Source of the DNA: DATJBF01 sp035515475
GTDB taxonomy: Bacteria; Verrucomicrobiota; Verrucomicrobiia; Palsa-1439
Assembly: GCA_035515475.1 (NCBI GenBank)
Contig: DATJBF010000060.1
Location: forward strand, 1-64,000
DNA length: 64,000 bases
Direction of reading: 5' to 3'
Shown here: positions 58,514 to 64,000 of the stretch, one piece after another
Layout of the letters: every line of letters starts with the position of its first letter
Numbering within the stretch: position 1 is the stretch's first letter
Made by a program: the position numbers and the translations under genes
The notes under the pieces: generated by a model
Databases searched by the model: none
Told to the model about the DNA's origin: nothing
The model's input: only the letters and a program-made list of their open reading frames with translations

Positions 58514-58699
58514 ATGGCGAAACTGTGTTTGATGGTCAAGGCATCGCGGCCCGCGAAGTTTCGGGCGCGTCGGTACAACCGCTGCAAGAACTGCGGGCGG
58601 CGGCGGGCGTACATCCGGCGGTTCCAGATCTGCCGCATCTGTTTCCGCGAACTGGCCAGCCAGGGGAAGATCCCCGGCGTGGTGAAGGCGAGTTGGTAA
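58514..58699 (+). CDS. rpsN: 30S ribosomal protein S14, zinc-binding type
   Basis: 61 aa. MAKLCLMVKASRPAKFRARR and CKNCGRRRAYIRRFQICRIC give the two CXXC pairs of the zinc (type Z) form. The short form, unlike the 100-aa zinc-free one. Confidence 0.96.
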   Translation: MAKLCLMVKASRPAKFRARRYNRCKNCGRRRAYIRRFQICRICFRELASQGKIPGVVKASW

Positions 58700-58703
58700 C
58701 GCG

Positions 58704-59102
58704 ATGAACGTGACGGATTCCATCGGCGACATGTTGACGCGCATTCGCAACGCCAACCGGGCGCTCAAGCCCGATGTGGTGGTGCCGTATTCCCGGCTGA
58801 AGGCTGAGATTGCCAAGGTGCTGAAGCGCGAGGGGTACATTGCTGATTTCTACGCGGAGAAATTGGAGCCCGGCAAACAGGTATTGAAGATCCAGCTCAA
58901 GATGATCGGCAAAGAGCGTACGATCGTCGGGATCAAGCGCATCAGCCGTCCGGGGCTGCGGCGCTATGTGAGCGCGCAGGCCGTTCCGCGCGTTCTGGGC
59001 GGCATGGGCATATCGATACTGACGACCTCGCGCGGGGTCATGACCGGTCGCGAGGCCAAGAAGGCCAACGTGGGCGGCGAGTTGCTGGCGTACGTGTGGT
59101 GA
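58704..59102 (+). CDS. rpsH: 30S ribosomal protein S8
   Basis: 132 aa. DSIGDMLTRIRNANRA, PYSRLKAEIAKVLKREGYIA and STSRGVMTGREAKKANVGGE-type ending (TTSRGVMTGREAKK). 4 nt after rpsN; S8 is a translational repressor of spc in E. coli, no site identified here. Confidence 0.97.
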   Translation: MNVTDSIGDMLTRIRNANRALKPDVVVPYSRLKAEIAKVLKREGYIADFYAEKLEPGKQVLKIQLKMIGKERTIVGIKRISRPGLRRYVSAQAVPRVLGGMGISILTTSRGVMTGREAKKANVGGELLAYVW

Positions 59103-59107
59103 TGGTT

Positions 59108-59668
59108 ATGTCGCGAATTGGCAAAAAACCCGTGGAAATTCCCGCCAAGACCAAGGTCGAGGTGAAGGGTCAAATGGTTCACGTCGAGGGCCCGAAAGGC
59201 ACGTTGGAGTGGACGGTGCCCGAGCCGATCAAGGTTGCGGTGAAGGACGGACGAGTGGTCACGACCACGACGCAGCTCGATCGCGTCGGCAAATCCCGCT
59301 GGGGATTGTCGCGCAGTTTGATCGCGAACATGGTCAAAGGGGTGAACGAAGGGTACACCAAGAAGCTGCTGGTGGAAGGCGTGGGGTTCCGTGCCGCGGT
59401 ACAGGGAACGAACCTGCAGATATCGCTGGGTTATTCGCATCCGATCCTGTTTCCGATTCCCAAGGGGTTGAAGGTCTCGGTGGCGGACACGGCGGACAAG
59501 AAGCCTCAGATCACGATCGAAGGGCCGGACAAGCAAATGGTCGGCGAGGCGGCGGCGCAGATTCGCCGGTTTTATCCGCCCGAACCGTACAAGGGCAAAG
59601 GGATCCGCTACGTGGGCGAACAGGTCCACCGCAAGGCGGGCAAGACCGTGACCACGGCGGGAGGCTGA
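59108..59668 (+). CDS. rplF: 50S ribosomal protein L6
   Basis: 186 aa from ATG 59108 (MSRIGKKPVEIPA). VEGPKGTLEWTVPEPIKVAV, GVNEGYTKKLLVEGVGFRA and the C-terminal PPEPYKGKGIRYVGEQVHRK are intact. ATGs at 59096 and 59102 would add four or two residues. Confidence 0.96.
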   Translation: MSRIGKKPVEIPAKTKVEVKGQMVHVEGPKGTLEWTVPEPIKVAVKDGRVVTTTTQLDRVGKSRWGLSRSLIANMVKGVNEGYTKKLLVEGVGFRAAVQGTNLQISLGYSHPILFPIPKGLKVSVADTADKKPQITIEGPDKQMVGEAAAQIRRFYPPEPYKGKGIRYVGEQVHRKAGKTVTTAGG

Positions 59669-59675
59669 TCGGGTT

Positions 59676-60032
59676 ATGATTCCACGAACCAGAGTTGAGG
59701 CGCGGTATCGGCGGCATCTGCGTCTGCGGCAGAAGGTCCGCGGCACGGCCCAGCGGCCGCGGATGAGCATTTGCATGACGGCCAGGCACATTTACGTGCA
59801 GTTCATCGACGATGTGAAGGGTGTGACGTTGGCGGCGGCCAGCACGGTGGCGCCCGAGTTGAAGGGGACGAAGGTCACCATTGCGGGCGCAAAGAAGGTC
59901 GGTCAAGTGGCCGCCGAGAAGGCGAAAGCCAAGAAGATCACGGCCGTGGTATTTGACCGCGGCGGGATGAAATATCACGGACGGGTGAAGGCGTTGGCAG
60001 AAGCGGCGCGCGAAGCCGGATTGAGATTTTGA
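59676..60032 (+). CDS. rplR: 50S ribosomal protein L18
   Basis: 118 aa. YRRHLRLRQKVRGTAQRPRM, ARHIYVQFIDDVKGVTLAAA and FDRGGMKYHGRVKALAEAAR. Binds 5S rRNA. 7 nt after rplF. Confidence 0.97.
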   Translation: MIPRTRVEARYRRHLRLRQKVRGTAQRPRMSICMTARHIYVQFIDDVKGVTLAAASTVAPELKGTKVTIAGAKKVGQVAAEKAKAKKITAVVFDRGGMKYHGRVKALAEAAREAGLRF

Positions 60033-60034
60033 AC

Positions 60035-60628
60035 ATGCCTCCTGAGAAAAAAACCAAACTTGTCAAGCCGCCGGTCTCCAAAGACAGCGAAGCCTCGCCG
60101 GTGGCGGCGGTTGAAGAACTGGGCGTCGAATTGGAACGCGAGGCTGGTGAGCTGATTGAGAAAGTCGTTTACGTCAACCGCAGCGCGAAGGTGGTCAAGG
60201 GCGGCCGTCGCTTTCATTTCAGCGCGCTGGTGGTCGCGGGGGATCGCCGCGGGCGGGTGGGGTACGGCTTTGGCAAGGCGAATGAAGTGGCCGACGCGAT
60301 TCGCAAAGGCACCGAGCAGGCGAAGAAGTCGATGGTGTCCGTCAACTTGAGGGATTCGACGATCCCGCACGAGGTCATGGGGGTTTTTGGCGGCGGTCGC
60401 GTGTTGTTGCGTCCGGCGTCGCCCGGCACAGGCGTCATCGCGGGAGGCAGCGTGCGGGCGGTCATTGAAGCGGCCGGTGTGCGCGACGTGTTGACGAAGT
60501 CGCTGGGGTCGAGCAACGCGGTAAACGTGGTAAAGGCCACGATCGATGCGCTGTTGAAGTTGCGGCCGCGCGCGGAGATTTTGCGGGTCCGCGGTTTGAC
60601 GCGCCCGGGCACGACGGGAGTGAGCTAG
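60035..60628 (+). CDS. rpsE: 30S ribosomal protein S5
   Basis: 197 aa from ATG 60035; TTG 60029 overlapping the rplR stop is an alternative. EKVVYVNRSAKVVKGGRRFH, DRRGRVGYGFGKANEVADAI and the loop GVIAGGSVRAVIEAAGV are conserved. Its N-terminal 40 residues are an unusual charged extension (KKTKLVKPPVSKDSEASPV). No rpmD follows. Confidence 0.96.
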   Translation: MPPEKKTKLVKPPVSKDSEASPVAAVEELGVELEREAGELIEKVVYVNRSAKVVKGGRRFHFSALVVAGDRRGRVGYGFGKANEVADAIRKGTEQAKKSMVSVNLRDSTIPHEVMGVFGGGRVLLRPASPGTGVIAGGSVRAVIEAAGVRDVLTKSLGSSNAVNVVKATIDALLKLRPRAEILRVRGLTRPGTTGVS

Positions 60629-60629
60629 C

Positions 60630-61151
60630 ATGACGATGCGCTTACACAATCTGAAGTCCCGGCCCGGCGCGAAGCATCGCAAGAAACGCCTGGGTATCGG
60701 CGAAAGTTCCGGCCACGGGAAGACGAGCGGACGCGGAGGCAAAGGTCAGACGGCGCGTGCGGGCGGCACGGTTCGGCTCGGGTTTGAAGGCGGCCAGATG
60801 CCGCTCCTGCGGCGGATTCCGAAGCGCGGTTTCAACAATGCCAGCTTCCGCACCTACTATGCGATCGTCAACGTCGAGCAACTCAACGTCTTCGAGGATG
60901 GCGCGACGGTCACGGGCGAGGCGCTCGTCGAGCGGGGCGTGGTCGACCGGTTGTTCGACGGCGTCAAGGTGCTTGGGAATGGGGAATTGAAGAAGAAGCT
61001 CACAGTGAAAGCCCAGCGGTTTAGCGGGTCGGCCCGCGACAAAATCACGAAGGCGGGTGGCCGGTGTGATGATCTTCCGTTGCGGAGCATTCATCACCAG
61101 GCGCCGCCGGCGGCGCCATCGGCGGGTAAACCGACCGTGGGGGACAAGTAG
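60630..61151 (+). CDS. rplO: 50S ribosomal protein L15
   Basis: 173 aa. LHNLKSRPGAKHRKKRLGIG, GHGKTSGRGGKGQTARAG, EGGQMPLLRRIPKRGFNN. Longer than usual at the C-terminus (HHQAPPAAPSAGKPTVGDK). Starts 1 nt after rpsE, so L30 (rpmD) is absent from its usual place. Confidence 0.96.
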   Translation: MTMRLHNLKSRPGAKHRKKRLGIGESSGHGKTSGRGGKGQTARAGGTVRLGFEGGQMPLLRRIPKRGFNNASFRTYYAIVNVEQLNVFEDGATVTGEALVERGVVDRLFDGVKVLGNGELKKKLTVKAQRFSGSARDKITKAGGRCDDLPLRSIHHQAPPAAPSAGKPTVGDK

Positions 61152-61171
61152 CGGACGCTCGTTGACGAGAC

Positions 61172-62518
61172 ATGTTTTCTGCCTTCCTCAACTGCTGGAA
61201 AATCCCCGAACTTCGCCGGCGGATTCTGTTCACGCTGGGCATGGTGGCGATTGCGCGACTGGGTGCGAACATTCCCTGTCCGGGTGTCGACCCGACGGAA
61301 CTGAACCTGTACATGAATCAGATTCAGAAGCAGGTCGGCGGCAGCATCGTGGGGTTGGCGGACATGTTGACGGGAGGCGCGCTGCAGCAATGTGCCGTGT
61401 TCGCCCTGGGGGTGATGCCGTACATCAGCGCCTCGATCATCATGATGTTGCTGACGGCGGTCTGGCCGTCGCTCGAGCGCCTCAAGCAAGAGGGCGAGAC
61501 CGGACGCGCCAAGATCATTCAGTATTCGCGGTACATGACCGTCGGCCTGTGCATCGTCCAAGGCTGGTTGTTATCGAAGGCGTTTGAACACCCGTCGCAA
61601 CTGTTCTCGGGATTCAGAGGCGTGCTGGTTACCAATCCAGGGATCAGCTTTGAAGTGCTGACGGTCATCACGATCACCAGCGGCGGCATCCTGTTGATGT
61701 GGGTGGGCGAACAGATGACGGAACACGGGATCGGCAACGGGATGTCTCTCATCATCACGGTCGGCATCGTCGACCGTCTGCCCCGGGCGATCTTGTACAC
61801 GTGGCGATTGTTTGTCGGGCCGGAGAGCCAGTTTAACATTCTGCACGCGATTCTGCTCCTGGTGATGGCGGTGGCGGTGACGGCAGCGGTGGTGGCGGTG
61901 ACGGAAGCGGAGCGAAAGATTCCGGTGCAGTACGCGAAGCGAATGGTCGGACGCAAGATGTTGGGGGGCGGGCAGACATTCATGCCGCTGAAGGTCAATT
62001 ATTCGGGAGTGATGCCGATCATTTTCGCGCAGGCGATTCTGCTGTTTCCGGCCAAGATCTTTTCCATGTTGCAGGTGCCCGTGTTTCAAAAGATGGCGCG
62101 CGCGCTGACGGAAGGCGAGGTGCCGTATCTGACGCTCTACGGGTCGATGATCTTGTTCTTCTCGTACTTTTGGGTGGCGACGCAATTCAACCCGCTGCAG
62201 ATTGCGGACGACTTGAAGAGATACGGGGGCTACGTGCCGGGAATTCGTCCCGGCAAACCGACGGCGGAGTACCTGGACCACACGATGACGCGGGTGACGC
62301 TGGCGGGTGCGGTGTTCCTCACGATCATTGCGGTGATTCCGTACATTCTGTCGCACAACTTTCGGCTGCCGTATTTGACGGCGAGCTTTTTCGGCGGAAC
62401 CAGCTTGCTCATTAACGTCGGCGTGATGCTGGATACGATGCGTCAAGTCGAGGCGCATCTCGTGATGCGTCACTACGACGGGTTTTTGCGGAAGGGCCGA
62501 CTTCGGGGCCGCTTTTGA
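61172..62518 (+). CDS. secY: Protein translocase subunit SecY
   Basis: 448 aa with ten hydrophobic helices. GVDPTELNLYMNQIQKQVGG-type plug region, ALGVMPYISASIIMMLLTAV, GEQMTEHGIGNGMSLIITVG, and the cytoplasmic loop FMPLKVNYSGVMPIIFAQAI, with KRYGGYVPGIRPGKPTAEYL near the C-terminus. Forms the channel with SecE (37199). Confidence 0.98.
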   Translation: MFSAFLNCWKIPELRRRILFTLGMVAIARLGANIPCPGVDPTELNLYMNQIQKQVGGSIVGLADMLTGGALQQCAVFALGVMPYISASIIMMLLTAVWPSLERLKQEGETGRAKIIQYSRYMTVGLCIVQGWLLSKAFEHPSQLFSGFRGVLVTNPGISFEVLTVITITSGGILLMWVGEQMTEHGIGNGMSLIITVGIVDRLPRAILYTWRLFVGPESQFNILHAILLLVMAVAVTAAVVAVTEAERKIPVQYAKRMVGRKMLGGGQTFMPLKVNYSGVMPIIFAQAILLFPAKIFSMLQVPVFQKMARALTEGEVPYLTLYGSMILFFSYFWVATQFNPLQIADDLKRYGGYVPGIRPGKPTAEYLDHTMTRVTLAGAVFLTIIAVIPYILSHNFRLPYLTASFFGGTSLLINVGVMLDTMRQVEAHLVMRHYDGFLRKGRLRGRF

Positions 62519-62617
62519 CGCAGTGCGGGGAGAGATGGCCCGAGACACCGCGGCGTCGCGGGAGTGGGGGAGCAGTTCATTGACAACGGGAGCCGGTGCC
62601 TTCTGGGATACGACCGG

Positions 62618-62691
62618 ACGGACGCGCCGTCGGCGGGGCGTCCGGGTCGCGGCGACGAGTGAGTTGCGAATGGGGCGGTGTGTTGTATCAT
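62618..62691 (+). promoter_or_regulatory. Hairpin and promoter between secY and map
   Basis: A hairpin CGGACGC/GCGTCCG lies at about 62617-62643 without a T-run. Then TTGCGA (62664-62669), a 16-nt spacer and TATCAT (62686-62691), about 46 nt before map. The 219-nt gap, where other bacteria have adk, shows no adk remnant. Confidence 0.5.
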
Positions 62692-62737
62692 GGGCGCTCG
62701 ATGCCACGACGAGAGCGTCGGCATCGGTCAGGAAACG

Positions 62738-63514
62738 ATGATTGTCATCAAATCACCGGCCGAGATTAAGCGAATGCGGGCGGCGTGTGCCGCAGCGGCG
62801 GAAATTCTGGCCGCGGTCGCCCAGCGGGTTCAGCCGGGATGCACGACGGCGGAGCTTGACGCCGCCGCGGCGGAACTGATTGAGAAGCTCGGCGGGAAAA
62901 GCCCGTTCCTGGGATACCGGGGATATCCGGGGCATCTGTGCGTGTCGGTGAACGAAGAGGTGGTGCACGGCATTCCCAGCCAACGGCGCGTGCAATACGG
63001 TGACATCGTGAGCTTGGACGTGGGGATTGTTTTGGACGGATTTGTTGGGGACAATGCGACGACGGTGCCGGTGGGGGTTGTGGAGCCACGGACCGAGCGG
63101 CTGTTGCGGGTGACCGAGCAGGCCTTGTATGCGGGCATTGCCGCCGCTCGCGCCGGCCATCGGGTCGGAGATATTTCGCACGCGGTGCAGACGACGGTCG
63201 AGGCGGAGGGGTTTTCGGTGGTGCGGGAGTTTGTGGGGCACGGCGTGGGCCGCGACATGCATGAGGAGCCGCAAATCCCGAACTACGGACGGGCCGGCGA
63301 GGGACCGAAGTTGAAGCCGGGGATGACCCTGGCGATCGAGCCGATGATCAACGCCGGCACGAGCGAGGTGGTCATGTTGAGCGACGGCTGGACGGTGGTG
63401 GCGGCCGATGGCGCGCCGAGTGCGCACTTCGAGCATACGGTATTGGTTACCGATGGAGACGCAGAGATTTTGACGTGGCGAAAGAAGAGCCCATACGAGT
63501 CGAAGGCACGGTAG
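62738..63514 (+). CDS. map: Methionine aminopeptidase type I
   Basis: 258 aa from ATG 62738. Cleaves N-terminal Met from new proteins. SLDVGIVLDGFVGDNATTVP holds the metal-binding aspartates, FVGHGVGRDMHEEPQIPNYG the histidine, and LAIEPMINAG and HFEHTVLVTD the glutamates. No N-terminal zinc finger. Upstream ATG 62678 lacks coding support. Overlaps infA by 40 nt. Confidence 0.96.
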   Translation: MIVIKSPAEIKRMRAACAAAAEILAAVAQRVQPGCTTAELDAAAAELIEKLGGKSPFLGYRGYPGHLCVSVNEEVVHGIPSQRRVQYGDIVSLDVGIVLDGFVGDNATTVPVGVVEPRTERLLRVTEQALYAGIAAARAGHRVGDISHAVQTTVEAEGFSVVREFVGHGVGRDMHEEPQIPNYGRAGEGPKLKPGMTLAIEPMINAGTSEVVMLSDGWTVVAADGAPSAHFEHTVLVTDGDAEILTWRKKSPYESKAR

Positions 63515-63699
63515 TCGAGTTGTTGCCGAACACGATGTTTCGGGTGGAGTTACCGAACGGGCATCGGGTTCTGGCGCACATCTCGGGCAAGATGCGATTG
63601 CATTTCATTCGGTTGTTGCCGGGCGACAAGGTGATGATTGAGATGTCGCCGTATGATTTGAGCAAGGGCCGAATCACGTTTCGGCAGAAAGAGCAGTAA
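63475..63699 (+). CDS. infA: Translation initiation factor IF-1, second (cluster) paralogue
   Basis: 74 aa, starting at GTG 63475 with MAKEEPIRVEGTVVELLPNT, the canonical N-terminus. VLAHISGKMRLHFIRLLPGD and IEMSPYDLSKGRITFR complete the OB fold. The start lies 40 nt inside the end of map, an unusually long overlap. Located in the normal spc-alpha position before rpmJ. Confidence 0.96.
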   Translation: MAKEEPIRVEGTVVELLPNTMFRVELPNGHRVLAHISGKMRLHFIRLLPGDKVMIEMSPYDLSKGRITFRQKEQ

Positions 63700-63714
63700 C
63701 CAAACAGGAAGAAT

Positions 63715-63828
63715 ATGAAGGTCAAACCCTCGGTGAAACGGTTGTGTGAACGCTGCAAGGTCGTGCGGCGAAAGGGTGTGGTGCGCATCATCTGTACGAA
63801 TCGGCGCCACAAACAGCGTCAAGGTTAG
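63715..63828 (+). CDS. rpmJ: 50S ribosomal protein L36
   Basis: 37 aa. MKVKPSVKRLCERCKVVRRK and GVVRIICTNRRHKQRQG match L36 with the C-X2-C...C-X4-H zinc site. Too short to be flagged by length. 15 nt after infA. Confidence 0.96.
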   Translation: MKVKPSVKRLCERCKVVRRKGVVRIICTNRRHKQRQG

Positions 63829-63838
63829 AGGAGTCGCC

Positions 63839-64000
63839 ATGGCACGATTAATTGGTGTGGAAGTACCGGATCAGAAAAAGATCGGGATCGCGTTGCGATA
63901 CATCTACGGCATCGGCGCATCCGCTGCGCTCCAGGTTTGTGAGAAGGCGAGCGTGGATCCGAACGTGCGCGCCAAGGATTTGAACGACGAACAATTGTCG
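63839..64000 (+). CDS. rpsM: 30S ribosomal protein S13, 5' part
   Basis: The first 54 codons are in the window; the rest continues beyond the right edge. MARLIGVEVPDQKKIGIALR and YIYGIGASAALQVCEKASVD match the S13 start. AGAGGAG ribosome binding site precedes it, 10 nt after rpmJ. Confidence 0.95.
   Translation, partial: MARLIGVEVPDQKKIGIALRYIYGIGASAALQVCEKASVDPNVRAKDLNDEQLS

Noticed and set aside
1..64000. CRISPR arrays
   Set aside because: No set of evenly spaced direct repeats with unique spacers occurs; the repeats present are palindromic units or short tandem copies.

Overview
This GC-rich 64 kb window looks chromosomal and comes from a bacterium of the Planctomycetes-Verrucomicrobia-Chlamydiae group, most likely Verrucomicrobiota. 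The phylum call is an inference. It rests on the divergent switch I of EF-Tu (KTVTI where most bacteria have RGITI), the lack of rpmD and adk in the ribosomal cluster, secreted LamG proteins, a TPR membrane protein of the DUF1736 type, and many short palindromic repeats of kinds common in these genomes.

Layout. 0.15-3.2 kb (minus): a GT4 glycosyltransferase and a GH13_18 sugar phosphorylase. 3.2-5.3 kb (minus): moaA, moaC and mogA for molybdopterin synthesis. 5.4-12.1 kb: an aspartic-protease-like lipoprotein, a small secreted protein, mnmA (carrying two in-frame repeat insertions), a radical SAM protein and two exported proteins. 12.1-17.6 kb: a defence island holding an orphan antitoxin with a truncated partner, an AbiEi/AbiEii type IV toxin-antitoxin pair, and a SIR2-HerA-KTSC operon. 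17.6-22.8 kb: lipase maturation factor, MIF-like tautomerase, YebC regulator, OsmC peroxidase, RRM protein, a small Cys-containing protein and a first IF-1, with several repeat-filled gaps. 23.1-31.7 kb: DUF2721 protein, two secreted LamG proteins, TPR membrane proteins and a small lipoprotein. 31.8-35.2 kb: divergent glmS and glgC, whose promoters meet at a shared palindrome.

35.5-64 kb (plus) is one long gene-expression cluster: tRNA-Thr, tuf, rpmG, tRNA-Trp, secE, nusG, rplKAJL, rpoBC, rpsLG, fusA, the S10 operon (rpsJ to rpsQ), the spc operon (rplN to secY), map, a second infA, rpmJ and the start of rpsM. Most genes overlap by 4 nt or are separated by only a few bases, which implies coupled translation. 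The main anomaly is an exported coiled-coil protein gene between rpsS and rplV.

Candidates for new biology are: the SIR2-HerA operon with its KTSC third gene; the envelope protein inside the S10 operon; a recurrent TANNNT-N6/7-ATG arrangement suggesting leaderless mRNAs; and repeat elements that have become protein-coding inside mnmA. No rRNA, CRISPR array, transposase or prophage was seen.
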